Source: Pigmentiphaga litoralis | GTDB lineage: Bacteria > Pseudomonadota > Gammaproteobacteria > Burkholderiales > Burkholderiaceae_B | Reading direction: 5' to 3' | DNA length: 64,000 bases | NCBI RefSeq assembly: GCF_013408655.1 | Contig: NZ_JACCBP010000001.1 | Coordinates: 1,302,001-1,366,000, forward strand | Shown here: positions 19,404 to 28,836 of the stretch, in pieces | How the letters are laid out: the number at the start of each line of letters is the position of its first letter | Numbering within the stretch: the stretch's first letter is position 1 | Made by a program: the position numbers and the translations under genes | The notes under the pieces: generated by a model | What the model was told of the DNA's origin: nothing | Database searches by the model: none | What the model saw: the letters and a program-made list of their open reading frames with translations, nothing else

Positions 19404-20624
19404 ATGTCTTCCTCTGCTTCCCGTACCGATGCGCCGCTGTCCCACCGTGCGGCCACCCGGCATATCCTGACGACCGTTTTCTTCTCTTTCCTGTGCTACC
19501 TGTCGATCGGCCTGCCGCTGGCGGTGCTGCCCGGGTTCGTCCATATCGACCTGGGCTTCAGCTCGATCCTGGCCGGGCTGGCGATCAGCATGCAGTACGT
19601 GGCCACGGTGGTGAGCCGGCCGCTGGCGGGCCGCATGGCCGATCGGGTCGGGCCGAAACAGACGGTGTCGACGGGGCTGATCGTGATGGGTGCAGGGGGT
19701 GCGTTGACCCTGTTGGCCGGCTGGCTGGACATGGTGCCGGTGCTGAGCCTGATCGTGCTGCTGATCGGCCGCCTGGGGATCGGGTTTGCGGAAAGCTGGG
19801 TGGCGACCGGGTCGATTACCTGGGGCATTGGCCAGGTGGGCGGCGCGGAAACGGGCCGGGTCATCTCCTGGAACGGGATCGCCACCTTCAGCGGCCTGGC
19901 CCTGGGCGCACCGCTGGGCGTCGTGCTGAATGATGCGGGCGGACTGGCCGCGATCGGCGCCTGTACCGTGGGCCTGGCCGCGGCAGGCAGCCTGATGGCG
20001 CGCCGCAAACCCGCCACGCCCGTCATGGGCGGCAAGCCGCTGTCATTCGGCGCCGTGCTGGGCCGTGTCGCGCCGCACGCCACCAGCCTGGCGCTGGGTG
20101 CGGTGGGCTTTGGCGCCATCGCCAGTTTCATTGCGCTGTATTACGTGAGCCGCGGCTGGCTGAATCCTGCCTATGCGCTGACGGCGTTTGGCGGTGCGTT
20201 CGTGGCAGCGCGCCTGTTGATGGCCAACACCATCGGCACGTATGGCGGCTTCCGGGTGGCCATTGCGTCGCTGGCGACCGAATGCGTGGGGCTGGTGGTG
20301 TTGTGGCTGGCGCCGACGCCCGGGGTGGCGCTGGCCGGCGCGGCCTTGAGCGGATTCGGTTTTGCGCTGGTGTTTCCGGCGCTGGCGGTTGAAGCCGTCA
20401 AGCTGGTGCCGGCCAATCACCGCGGATCGGCGCTGGGCGCGTATTCGTTGTTCCTGGACCTGGCGCTGGGAGTGACCGGCCCGGTGGCGGGCCTGGTCGC
20501 CAGCCGCTGGGGGTATCAGCAGATCTATCTGTTCGCGGTGATCAGTGCGGTGGCCGCCACCGGGATTGCGGTGGTGCTGGCGCTCAGGGCGCGGTCGGCG
20601 CAGGGCAGCCTGTCGTCGGCGTGA
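19404..20624 (+). CDS. MFS transporter (YhhS/YfcJ-like)
   Basis: Major facilitator carrier, 406 residues with 12 predicted helices, from the ATG at 19404. The motif GRMADRVGPKQ in the loop after helix 2 is the MFS signature A. Overall sequence character (MSSSASRTD leader, SRPLAGRMADRVGPK, GFAESWVATG) matches the YhhS/YfcJ uncharacterised efflux group. The substrate is unknown. It ends 2 bp from the convergent DUF2207 gene, so the two transcripts must run into one another. Confidence 0.87.
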   Translation: MSSSASRTDAPLSHRAATRHILTTVFFSFLCYLSIGLPLAVLPGFVHIDLGFSSILAGLAISMQYVATVVSRPLAGRMADRVGPKQTVSTGLIVMGAGGALTLLAGWLDMVPVLSLIVLLIGRLGIGFAESWVATGSITWGIGQVGGAETGRVISWNGIATFSGLALGAPLGVVLNDAGGLAAIGACTVGLAAAGSLMARRKPATPVMGGKPLSFGAVLGRVAPHATSLALGAVGFGAIASFIALYYVSRGWLNPAYALTAFGGAFVAARLLMANTIGTYGGFRVAIASLATECVGLVVLWLAPTPGVALAGAALSGFGFALVFPALAVEAVKLVPANHRGSALGAYSLFLDLALGVTGPVAGLVASRWGYQQIYLFAVISAVAATGIAVVLALRARSAQGSLSSA

Positions 20625-20626
20625 TC

Positions 20627-22672
20627 CTACCAGCCCGAGCCGCCTCCCCCGCCCCCACCGCCGCCCGATGACCCGCCGCCCGACGATCCGCTGCTGGACG
20701 ACGAGGACGATGACCCGCTGCTCCAATTGCCGCTGCTACCCGGCGAACTGGACGATGACGACACCGACGACGGCGGCGCGGCGGTGACGGTGCCGCCGAA
20801 GGAATCGCTGCTGCGGCCCGGGTCGCGCATCATGTCGTGCCCGCCATACCGCTGTTCCATGGACTGCAGCATGGCCATGCCCGCCACGCCCGCGAACAGG
20901 CCTTCAAAGCCGCGCGCCCACGCCTTGCCGACGTCCAGCGCCACCGCATACGGCAGGAAGCGTTCGTACACGTCCAGCTTTTCCTGCGGCGTGACCAGGG
21001 CTTGCAGCCGCGGCCCTTCGGCCACGGTCAGATAGCGCTTGAAGCCGCGGATCTGATCCATGAGGGCATCGCCTTCAGGCGTGTAGCGGCGCAGGAACTG
21101 GTAGGCGCAGATCACGACGGGGAACAAAAGAGTCGGCAGCAGGCCGGGCAACGCGCCGATCCCTTGCGGCTGAGCCAGCGTTAGCTGGGTTGCCAGGCCG
21201 CCGAGCAGCATCGGAAGAAACAGCACCGTGCACCCGATCCATGCAAACAGCGACGGGCGGCCGCCGCGTATCCAGCTGCGGACCAGGACCGTCCACACCG
21301 CGATCGAGATCAACAGGAACGGCAAGCTGGCCATCAAGGCAAACGCCGCGGGCGGGAACTGCCACCAGGCCGCTGCCAGGCAGGCCGCCAGATAGAGCAC
21401 CCAGAGCTGCGCGCCCCGTGTCGCCATGGGACGGTTCGACTTGAACATGGTGTCGTCATAGGCTTTCGCCAGGCCGTCTTCCAGGCCGGACTGCGCGCTT
21501 TCAAACGGATTGCGCAACACAGTTTCGCGGATGAAGCTGCGATCCTTGCCGAACAGGCGGCGCAGGATCAGGGACAGCCATTTGTCGCTGACTTTGACGG
21601 CGCCGGGGGCGGTGTCAAGGCGCTCGAATTCGGTGCCAAGTTCCTTGCGCGTCAGACGCATGGCGCGCATGCCGATCAGTTGCAGCATGCCGACCACATA
21701 GGTCGTGTCGTCGAAACGCTGCTTGGCGATGTAGCGGACAGCAGGTGCGGACAAGGCGTCAGGGGGGTCGTAGCGCGGCACCAGGGTGGCGCGGTCGCGC
21801 CGCTGCGTGCGCCGCCACGCCCCGACGTAATAGGCGGCCATGAGCAGAAACCCGATCACCGACACGAACAGCGGCAGATTGTCTTGCAGTCGATACAGCC
21901 ACTGCCGCCATGCAGGCGGGGGCGCGACGATGCCCTTTGGAAAGGCCGCGGCGACCGTCAGCCCTTCCTCGACGCCCAAGGGCTGCGTGGTCTGGAATTC
22001 GATGACGCCCGGCGCCTGCCGGGTCATCTGGGCGTTCTGGTCCTTGGAAAACTGCGGACCGGTATAGACGGCATGCTGCATGAAGCTGGCGGGCTCGGGC
22101 AACGTGATGCGCGCCCGCGCGCGGTCGATCGGAAAGGTCCAGCCGTTGCCCGTCACGTTCCAGTACAGCTCGTCAAATTCAGGAAAGAAGCCCAGCTGAC
22201 GCGTGGTGCGATAGGTGATGGCGTAAACGTGTCTGCCTTCATCGAGCAGCGTGTCGGCATTGCCGATCCGCATGCGCACGCCATTGGTCAGGGTTTCGAG
22301 CGCGTACGGTTCGGGGGCGCCGTCGCGTGCGATGCCTTCGACGGTCAGCCCGATCTTGACGCGGGTGCCGTTGGCGGCCGTGTAGGTGGTCGGAAAGTCG
22401 CGCAGAATGCCGCGCTTGATTGCGTTGCCTTCGGCGTTGAGCGTGATGTGCTCGGTCACAAGCAGATCGCCGCTGCGTTCGATGCGCACGTCGCTGAAGA
22501 AGTCGAGGATGCGTTCTTCGGCCAGGGCGGAAGCGGACAGCAACGCCGCGGCGCAGGCCGTGATGCCGATGGCAACCGCCCGCAGGGTCGTCCCTTGCAG
22601 AAGGCGCCACGCGAACGTCGGCGCGGCGCGCGTCATGGCACCAGTCCTGGCGCCAGGCAGGGAGGCGGTCAT
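20627..22672 (-). CDS. DUF2207 membrane protein with Gly/Ser-rich tail
   Basis: 681-residue protein from the ATG at 22672; a TTG at 22681 overlaps the lemA stop. It has a signal-like hydrophobic N-terminus, then the DUF2207 extracytoplasmic domain (ILDFFSDVRIERSGDLLV onward). One helix near residue 280 (LFVSVIGFLLMAAYYVGAW), a cytoplasmic segment and a further pair of helices follow. The last 50 residues are almost only Gly and Ser, encoded by repetitive DNA near 20630-20770. DUF2207 proteins commonly pair with LemA, as here; their function is unknown. The extreme tail may be surface-exposed or variable in length. Confidence 0.85.
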   Translation of the reverse strand: MTASLPGARTGAMTRAAPTFAWRLLQGTTLRAVAIGITACAAALLSASALAEERILDFFSDVRIERSGDLLVTEHITLNAEGNAIKRGILRDFPTTYTAANGTRVKIGLTVEGIARDGAPEPYALETLTNGVRMRIGNADTLLDEGRHVYAITYRTTRQLGFFPEFDELYWNVTGNGWTFPIDRARARITLPEPASFMQHAVYTGPQFSKDQNAQMTRQAPGVIEFQTTQPLGVEEGLTVAAAFPKGIVAPPPAWRQWLYRLQDNLPLFVSVIGFLLMAAYYVGAWRRTQRRDRATLVPRYDPPDALSAPAVRYIAKQRFDDTTYVVGMLQLIGMRAMRLTRKELGTEFERLDTAPGAVKVSDKWLSLILRRLFGKDRSFIRETVLRNPFESAQSGLEDGLAKAYDDTMFKSNRPMATRGAQLWVLYLAACLAAAWWQFPPAAFALMASLPFLLISIAVWTVLVRSWIRGGRPSLFAWIGCTVLFLPMLLGGLATQLTLAQPQGIGALPGLLPTLLFPVVICAYQFLRRYTPEGDALMDQIRGFKRYLTVAEGPRLQALVTPQEKLDVYERFLPYAVALDVGKAWARGFEGLFAGVAGMAMLQSMEQRYGGHDMMRDPGRSSDSFGGTVTAAPPSSVSSSSSSPGSSGNWSSGSSSSSSSSGSSGGGSSGGGGGGGGGSGW

Positions 22673-22677
22673 CGCGG

Positions 22678-23235
22678 TCAAAACGCGACTTTCGGGACGG
22701 CAGCGCTGGCGGGATCGGCCAGTTCAAAGAACGGTTCTTTCCTGAAGCCGAAGCTGCCGGCGACCAGCACGTTCGGAAACGATTCGACCACGATGTTGTA
22801 GTCGCGCGCGGTGCCGTTGTAGTAGCGGCGGGCCATCTGCAGCTGGTCTTCGATCCCGGACAGGTCGGCCTGCAGCGCGCGGAAGTTGGCGTCGGCCTTG
22901 AGGTCGGGATAGGCTTCGGCCACCGCAAAGAGCCGGCCCAAGGCGCCGGTCAGCGCCTTGTCGGCGACAGCCTTGTCGGCAATGCTGCCCGCGTTGATGC
23001 TGGATGCGCGGCGCTCGGCAATGTCGGCAAACAGCGCTTTTTCATGCGCCGCGTAACCCTTCACGGTTTCGAGCAGATTGGGGATGAGGTCGGACCGGCG
23101 GGTCAGTTGAACGTCGATACCGCTGTAGCCTTCCTGCACCAGATTGCGATGCCGGACCAGCTTGTTGTAGAGCGTGACGCCATACACAACGATCACGACG
23201 ACGATCGCAAGAGCGATCCAGGCAGCGGTGGGCAT
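22678..23235 (-). CDS. lemA: LemA family protein
   Basis: 185-residue LemA-family protein with one N-terminal membrane helix (WIALAIVVVIVVYGVTLYN) and a helical domain. The family segments YNKLVRHRNLVQEGYSGIDVQL, RRSDLIPNLLETVKGYAAHEK and DLSGIEDQLQMARRYYN are intact. The function of the family is not firmly established. It is coupled to the DUF2207 gene, which starts at or just after its stop. Confidence 0.93.
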   Translation of the reverse strand: MPTAAWIALAIVVVIVVYGVTLYNKLVRHRNLVQEGYSGIDVQLTRRSDLIPNLLETVKGYAAHEKALFADIAERRASSINAGSIADKAVADKALTGALGRLFAVAEAYPDLKADANFRALQADLSGIEDQLQMARRYYNGTARDYNIVVESFPNVLVAGSFGFRKEPFFELADPASAAVPKVAF

Positions 23236-23426
23236 CGACGAATTCCTAGTGCCGGTTGTGGGCTTGCGCCCGAAGGGGTTATGGACCGGAGCCGGAAAGT
23301 CGATGACGCAAAAACCCCCCGCCCGCAGCTAACTGCTGAGCAGCATACCTGCCCGGGCAACGCTTGGCGCGGCCCGGGGATGCGCGGAGTGTGAGAAACG
23401 GTGAGAGTCGCGAAAAATGCGACGGG

Positions 23427-23472
23427 GCGGACTCGGCGTCCGCCCTGGGTTATCGACCCCGATAACCCAGGG
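23427..23472 (-). terminator. Two adjoining hairpins downstream of selD
   Basis: Two perfect inverted repeats share their boundary. GGCGGAC / GTCCGCC spans 23427-23445 and CCCTGGGTTATC / GATAACCCAGGG spans 23443-23472, with a 6-nt loop. They lie seven bases beyond the selD stop in its direction of transcription. There is no T run, so this may be a non-canonical terminator or an RNA-stability element. Confidence 0.45.
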
Positions 23473-23479
23473 TTGTGGA

Positions 23480-24538
23480 TCAGGCCACGAATCTGAGCGT
23501 GCCTGCCACCTGATCGTCGGCCGCGGTGCCGACCGTGCCGACCACCGCCGCCTGCGCAAACCCGGCGTCGCGGAAAGTCGTCAGCACACTGTCGACCGCA
23601 TCGGCGCGGCAGCTGACCAGCAGGCCGCCGCTGGTCTGCGGGTCGGACACCAGCGCCTGCTGCCATGCATCCGCCTGGGAAGGCCAGGCAATGTCGCCCC
23701 CATAGCTGCTCCAGTTGCGGCTAGAAGCGCCCGTCACGATGCCCTGCCGGGCGAAGCCGACGGCGGTGTCGATCAGCGGCAGATCGGCCAGGCACAACGT
23801 GGCGGTCAGGCCGGCGCCGCGGCACAGTTCCAGGGTGTGTCCGGCCAGTCCGAAGCCGGTGACGTCGGTCATGGCATGCACGCCTTCCAGGCTGGCCAGC
23901 GCAATGCCGACCTTGTTGAGCTGCGTGGTGTGGCGAATCATTTCGGCATAGCCGGCATCGCCCAGCACGCCCTTTTTCAGCGCGGCCGAGAGGATGCCCA
24001 CGCCCAATGGCTTGCCCAGCACGAGCACATCGCCGGGGCGCGCGTCCTTGTTCCGCCGGACCTTGTCGGGATGCACCAGGCCCATGGCAACCAGGCCATA
24101 GATGGGTTCGAGCACGTCGATGCTGTGGCCGCCCGCGATGGGGATGCCGGCTTCGCGGCAGATGCTGGCGCCGCCTTCGAGCACGCGACCGATCACGTCG
24201 GGAGGCAGCTTGGCGATGGGCATGCCGACCAGCGCTAGCGCCATGATGGGCGTGCCGCCCATGGCGTAAATGTCGGACAGCGCATTGGCCGCCGCGATGC
24301 GGCCAAAGTCGTAGGCATCGTCAACGATCGGCGTGAAGAAGTCGGTGGTCGCGACCAGGGCCTGCTCGGCATTGAGCCGGTAGACGGCCGCGTCGTCGCT
24401 GGTCTCGGTACCGACCAGCAGCTCGGGCGGAACAAGCCCTTGCGGCGCCTGTGCCAAAATCTCGGACAACAACCCGGGGGCGATCTTGCAGCCGCAGCCG
24501 CCGCCATGGGAAAACTGGGTAAGAGCCGTAGTAGTCAT
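23480..24538 (-). CDS. selD: Selenide, water dikinase
   Basis: Makes selenophosphate from selenide and ATP, 352 residues from the ATG at 24538. The catalytic region HGGGCGCK has Cys15 and Lys18, equivalent to the essential Cys17 and Lys20 of the E. coli enzyme, so this copy uses Cys rather than selenocysteine. VSDPQTSGGLL near the C-terminus is the usual motif. It is divergent from mnmH across 84 bp, the only other selenium gene seen. selA, selB and a selenocysteine tRNA are not in this window. Confidence 0.96.
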   Translation of the reverse strand: MTTTALTQFSHGGGCGCKIAPGLLSEILAQAPQGLVPPELLVGTETSDDAAVYRLNAEQALVATTDFFTPIVDDAYDFGRIAAANALSDIYAMGGTPIMALALVGMPIAKLPPDVIGRVLEGGASICREAGIPIAGGHSIDVLEPIYGLVAMGLVHPDKVRRNKDARPGDVLVLGKPLGVGILSAALKKGVLGDAGYAEMIRHTTQLNKVGIALASLEGVHAMTDVTGFGLAGHTLELCRGAGLTATLCLADLPLIDTAVGFARQGIVTGASSRNWSSYGGDIAWPSQADAWQQALVSDPQTSGGLLVSCRADAVDSVLTTFRDAGFAQAAVVGTVGTAADDQVAGTLRFVA

Positions 24539-24622
24539 GAATTCAGGAAATCCTTCGATGCGTTCAGCCGTCTTCCATTGTGCCAGTCCGCGCCTGGCCC
24601 CGCCGAACGCCGGAGCCGCGGC

Positions 24623-25681
24623 ATGAAGCGCGGCCCAGTCCGGGCGGACGAGCGCCATGCTTTCGACACCGTCATCGATGCAAGGTCGCCCGCCGAATTC
24701 GCGCTGGATCACATCCCGGGCGCCATCAACTGCCCGTCTCTGGACGACGACGAACGGCGGATTGTCGGCACGATCTACAAGCAGACAGGCGCGTTCGAGG
24801 CCCGCCGGGTGGGCGGCGCGATGGTGGCGGCCAATCTGGCGCGGCACTTGAACGAACACTGGGCCGACCAGCCGGCCAGCTGGAAGCCGCTGGTGTACTG
24901 CTGGCGCGGCGGTCTGCGCAGCGGGTCCATGGTGAACTGGCTGCGGCTGGTCGGGTGGGACGCACAGCAGCTGGCCGGCGGCTACAAAAGTTTTCGTCAT
25001 CATGTGATCGAGCAGCTGGAAGTGGCCAGCCCGAAGCTGCAGCTGCGGGTGATCTGCGGCGCCACCGGCAGCGCCAAGACGCGGGTGCTGCAGGCCCTGG
25101 GCGCGATGGGCGAACAGGTGCTGGACCTGGAACATGTGGCGCGCCACAAGGGATCCTTGCTGGGCGCGTTGCCCGGCATTCCCCAGCCGTCGCAAAAGGC
25201 CTTCGAGACGCAGGTGGCCCATGTCCTGGAAGGGCTGGACCTGGCGCGGATCGTGTATGTGGAAGGCGAAAGCCCGCGCATCGGCAAGGTGGCGCTGCCC
25301 CTGCCCCTGGTGGAACGCATGCGCGCCGCGCCCTGCATCGAAGTGCAGGCCACGCCGGCCGCGCGGCTGGACTATCTGCTGCGCGACTACGCCTACCTGG
25401 GTGATGACGCCGAGGCCTTGGCGCAAAAGATCGGCTTTCTGAAAGAACTGCAGGGCAGGCAGACCGTGCAGCGCTGGCAGGACTGGGCGCGCGACAGTGC
25501 GCTGTCGCCGCTGTTTTCGGAGTTGATGTCGCTGCACTATGACCCGCATTACGAGCGGTCGCAGGCGCGGCACTTCCACGCGTGGGCAACGCGCCAGACC
25601 GTCGTGGCCGATGATCTGAGCGATGCGGGCATCGAGGCCGTTGCGCGGCAGATCGCCGCCTTGCCACCCCGCGCCGATTGA
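24623..25681 (+). CDS. mnmH: tRNA 2-selenouridine synthase
   Basis: MnmH (SelU, YbbB) replaces sulfur with selenium at the wobble 2-thiouridine of certain tRNAs via a geranylated intermediate. The protein is 352 residues from the ATG at 24623. Longer in-frame extensions upstream lack family similarity. The rhodanese domain has DARSPAEFALDHIPGA and the catalytic Cys93 in YCWRGGLRSGS. The P-loop GATGSAKT is at 146-153. It faces selD across a shared promoter region, consistent with selenophosphate supply to this enzyme. Confidence 0.95.
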   Translation: MKRGPVRADERHAFDTVIDARSPAEFALDHIPGAINCPSLDDDERRIVGTIYKQTGAFEARRVGGAMVAANLARHLNEHWADQPASWKPLVYCWRGGLRSGSMVNWLRLVGWDAQQLAGGYKSFRHHVIEQLEVASPKLQLRVICGATGSAKTRVLQALGAMGEQVLDLEHVARHKGSLLGALPGIPQPSQKAFETQVAHVLEGLDLARIVYVEGESPRIGKVALPLPLVERMRAAPCIEVQATPAARLDYLLRDYAYLGDDAEALAQKIGFLKELQGRQTVQRWQDWARDSALSPLFSELMSLHYDPHYERSQARHFHAWATRQTVVADDLSDAGIEAVARQIAALPPRAD

Positions 25682-25774
25682 TACAACCGCCGCCGCATTT
25701 CTCCATATTTGCAGGCAGGCGGCGCGCTATCTTTCAGTCACGGGACACCAAGTCCCTTGACCAAGGAAAGCATC

Positions 25775-25942
25775 ATGAAACGCCTGTTGACCAGTCTCGT
25801 GTGTGGCAGCGTCCTCGCCGTCGCGCTGTCGGGGTGTATCGTCGTGCCGCGTGGCGGCGGAGGCGGCCCGCACTACCATGGCGGATATTATTCGCAAGGG
25901 TCCTACGACCGGGGCTATGACCGGGGTGGCTACCGCCGCTGA
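25775..25942 (+). CDS. Small Gly/Tyr-rich lipoprotein
   Basis: 55-residue predicted lipoprotein. An AAGGAAAG ribosome site precedes the ATG. The signal peptide MKRLLTSLVCGSVLAVALSG ends in the lipobox LSGC (Cys21). The mature part is about 35 residues of Gly, Tyr, Arg and His (GGGGGPHYHGGYY, then SYDRGYDRGGYRR). No enzyme domain; it resembles the many short glycine-rich lipoproteins of Burkholderiales, and I do not recognise a function. A GGGAC-ACCAA-GTCCC hairpin lies upstream at about 25742-25756. Confidence 0.75.
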   Translation: MKRLLTSLVCGSVLAVALSGCIVVPRGGGGGPHYHGGYYSQGSYDRGYDRGGYRR

Positions 25943-26084
25943 TCGCCGGCAGCCGCGCCGCGAAGACGCCTGATCGGGGTACTGATCGTCCCACGTCGTT
26001 GACCCTGGCCATGGCGCCCTCCTACACTTTTTGCACACAGCGTTCATTTATGAACAACGGTCAAAAATCTTCAGGACGGCATCC

Positions 26085-27215
26085 ATGGCACACCCTCTCA
26101 TCGGCATCAGCGGCGCAGGCATCGGCGGTTTGGCGGCGGCAATCGCGCTGCGCAAACTCGGCAAGGACGTCATCGTGTTCGAGCAGGCCGCGCAATTTGC
26201 GCGTGTCGGCGCGGACATCAACCTGACGCCCAACGCCGTGCTGGCGCTGGATGGGCTGGGCATTGGCGATGCCCTGCGCGAAACGGCCGCACGGCCGACG
26301 CACCGCATCAGCCGCACGTGGGACACCGGCGAAGAAACGTCGCGCATCGAAATGGCCGAAGCCGCGCAGACGCGCTACGGCGCGCCGCAGCTGACCATGC
26401 ACCGCGCCGACCTGATGACCGCGCTGGAACAAGCCATGCCGTCTGACCAGGTGCGCCTGGGCAAACGCACGCAAAGCATTGTCGAGACGCCCGATGGCAT
26501 CGACATGACCTTTGCCGATGGCAGCACGCAACGCGTCGACGTGCTGGTGGGCGCCGATGGCATCCATTCGATGGTGCGCACGGCGATTGTCGGCCAGGAA
26601 CATCCGGTGTTCACGGGCGTGGTCGCCTATCGCGCCGTGGTGCCCGCCGAACGCCTGCAGGGCGTCAACAACCTGAATGCGTTCACCAAGTGGTGGGGGC
26701 CGAACCCCGAAACGCAGATCGTGACCTTCCCGCTGAATCGCGGCCGCGACATTTTCATTTTTGCCACCACCCCCCAGGACAGCTGGCGCCATGAGTCGTG
26801 GACCACGCCGGGCGACGTCGCGGAGCTGCGCGCATCGTATGCGGACTTCCATCCGGAAGCGCGCGCCTTGCTGGATGCCTGCGATGAAGTGCTCAAGTCG
26901 GCGCTGTATGTGCGCGACCCGCTGCCGACCTGGTCCAAGGGCAACATGACCCTGATGGGCGACGCCTGCCACCCGATGATGCCTTTCATGGCACAGGGCG
27001 CCGGCATGGCGATCGAAGATGGCATCGTGCTGGCGCGCTGCCTGGCTGACGCGAAAGACGAAGACGTGCCCGCGGCCCTGGCCCGCTATCAGGCCGCCCG
27101 CCTGGACCGCACGGCGCAGATCCAGATCGGGTCACGCGGGAACAACTGGCTGAAGGCCGGCAGCAATGCCGACTGGGTCTACGAATACGACGCGTGGAAC
27201 GTGGCACTGGGCTGA
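26085..27215 (+). CDS. FAD-dependent aromatic monooxygenase (NicC / salicylate hydroxylase-like)
   Basis: Flavoprotein monooxygenase of 376 residues from the ATG at 26085. The FAD-binding motif GAGIGG is near residue 10. The DG motif VLVGADGIHSMVR and the GD motif MGDACHPMMPFMAQGAGMA are intact. The C-terminal WVYEYDAW resembles the end of 6-hydroxynicotinate 3-monooxygenase (NicC). Family members hydroxylate aromatic or N-heterocyclic acids with NAD(P)H. No other nicotinate-pathway genes are near, so the substrate is open. It stands alone between the small lipoprotein and the convergent gor. Confidence 0.9.
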   Translation: MAHPLIGISGAGIGGLAAAIALRKLGKDVIVFEQAAQFARVGADINLTPNAVLALDGLGIGDALRETAARPTHRISRTWDTGEETSRIEMAEAAQTRYGAPQLTMHRADLMTALEQAMPSDQVRLGKRTQSIVETPDGIDMTFADGSTQRVDVLVGADGIHSMVRTAIVGQEHPVFTGVVAYRAVVPAERLQGVNNLNAFTKWWGPNPETQIVTFPLNRGRDIFIFATTPQDSWRHESWTTPGDVAELRASYADFHPEARALLDACDEVLKSALYVRDPLPTWSKGNMTLMGDACHPMMPFMAQGAGMAIEDGIVLARCLADAKDEDVPAALARYQAARLDRTAQIQIGSRGNNWLKAGSNADWVYEYDAWNVALG

Positions 27216-27284
27216 CCGCGCCGCGGCGGGCGGGGCTCGCGGCCCTGCCCACCACCGTCGACCCGGGACCAGCGGTACAGGCGA

Positions 27285-28637
27285 TCAGGCCACCGGGTCC
27301 CGCATCGTCACGAACTCTTCGGCCGCGGTGGGATGCAGCCCCAGTGTCTGGTCAAACTGGCGTTTGGTGGCGCCGCACTTCATTGCAATCGCAATGCCCT
27401 GGATGATCTCCGGACCATCCGGTCCGACCATGTGGCAGCCCACGACCTTGTCGGTGGCCGTGTCGACCACCAGCTTCATCATGGTCTGCTCGTTGCGGCC
27501 CGACAGCGTGTTCTTCATGGGGCGGAAGGTGGCGCGATAGATCGTGACCACGTCGTACAGCGCGCGCGCATCCTCTTCCGAGAGGCCCACCGTGGCGACC
27601 GGCGGCTGGCTGAACACCGCGGCCGGCACGTTGTGGGAACTGGCTTCGATCGGGTTGCGGTTGTACAGCGTTTCGGCCAGCGCGCGGCCCTGTGCAATGG
27701 CCCAGGGCGTCAGGTTCAGATGATTGGTGACGTCACCCACCGCATAAATGCTCGGCACGGCCGTCTGCGACCAGCTGTTCACGGCGATTGCGCCGTATTC
27801 ATCCAGTTCTACACCCACGTCTTCGAGGCCCATGTTCCGCGAATTGGGCAGGCGTCCGGTGGCGTACATGACCAGGTCGTACGACGTTTCCACGCCGGTG
27901 TCGGACACCGCCACGACACGATCACCGTCTTTGCGCAGCGCCGAAATCACGTGGCCGCTCTGGATGGTAATGCCACGTTCCTGCAGCACCTTGGTGATCG
28001 ACAGGCGGATGTCCTGGTCGAAACCGGCCAGCACCAGGTCACGCCGGATGCCGAGGGTGACCTGGGAACCGAGACCATTGAAGATGCCTGCGAATTCCAG
28101 GCCGATGTAGCCGCCGCCCACGATCAGGATGGTGCCGGGCAGACGGGGCAGATCCAGCGCTTCATTGGACGTGATGGCCAGTTCGACGCCCGGGATCGCC
28201 GGCAAGGCGGGACGCGCCCCGGTGGCGATCAGGATGCGTTCCGTGGTGTAGCGCTTGCCGGCGATCTCGACCGTGTGCGGGTCGATTACGGTGCCGCGGC
28301 CTTCGAACAGCGTCACGCCCGAATTGGCCAGCAGCTTGCGATAGATGCCTTCCAGGCGATCGATCTCGCGATCCTTGGCGGCGATCAGCGTGGGCCAGTC
28401 GAAGCTGGGCGGCTCGATCGTCCAGCCAAACCCTTCGGCATCGTCAAAGGCTTCGGAAAATTGCGAGCCGTACATCAACAGCTTCTTGGGTACGCAGCCG
28501 CGGATCACGCAGGTGCCGCCAATGCGGCTGTCTTCGCAGATGGCCACCCGCGCGCCGTAGGACGCGGCGCGGCGCGAGCTGGCCACGCCACCCGAACCTG
28601 CACCAATGGTGATCAGGTCGAAATCAAAATCGGGCAT
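27285..28637 (-). CDS. gor: Glutathione-disulfide reductase
   Basis: Class-I pyridine nucleotide-disulfide oxidoreductase, 450 residues from the ATG at 28637. FAD motif GAGSGG is at 12-17, and the redox disulfide GGTCVIRGCVPKK has Cys43 and Cys48. The NADPH-binding region GGGYIGLEFAGIFNGLG is followed by an Arg pair (GIRRD), indicating NADPH. The C-terminal interface has LHPTAAEEFVT with the active-site His. It regenerates reduced glutathione in the cytoplasm. An 18-codon upstream extension is unlikely. Confidence 0.95.
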   Translation of the reverse strand: MPDFDFDLITIGAGSGGVASSRRAASYGARVAICEDSRIGGTCVIRGCVPKKLLMYGSQFSEAFDDAEGFGWTIEPPSFDWPTLIAAKDREIDRLEGIYRKLLANSGVTLFEGRGTVIDPHTVEIAGKRYTTERILIATGARPALPAIPGVELAITSNEALDLPRLPGTILIVGGGYIGLEFAGIFNGLGSQVTLGIRRDLVLAGFDQDIRLSITKVLQERGITIQSGHVISALRKDGDRVVAVSDTGVETSYDLVMYATGRLPNSRNMGLEDVGVELDEYGAIAVNSWSQTAVPSIYAVGDVTNHLNLTPWAIAQGRALAETLYNRNPIEASSHNVPAAVFSQPPVATVGLSEEDARALYDVVTIYRATFRPMKNTLSGRNEQTMMKLVVDTATDKVVGCHMVGPDGPEIIQGIAIAMKCGATKRQFDQTLGLHPTAAEEFVTMRDPVA

Positions 28638-28836
28638 GTACGACGTCCTCGGTAGAATTTTTGGAAGGTGCCCGGAAGCAGATGCGGGCATTTTAAGCCA
28701 TGCGGCACCGCCTTATCGCCACAGGTGCCGCACCGGGCATCCACACGGCCCCGGCAGGAATGCATCTTGCTGAGCCGCCCCTTTGAACCCACACAGACAA
28801 AGACAGCGTCGCGCGGGGCGACCGCTGTCATATGGG

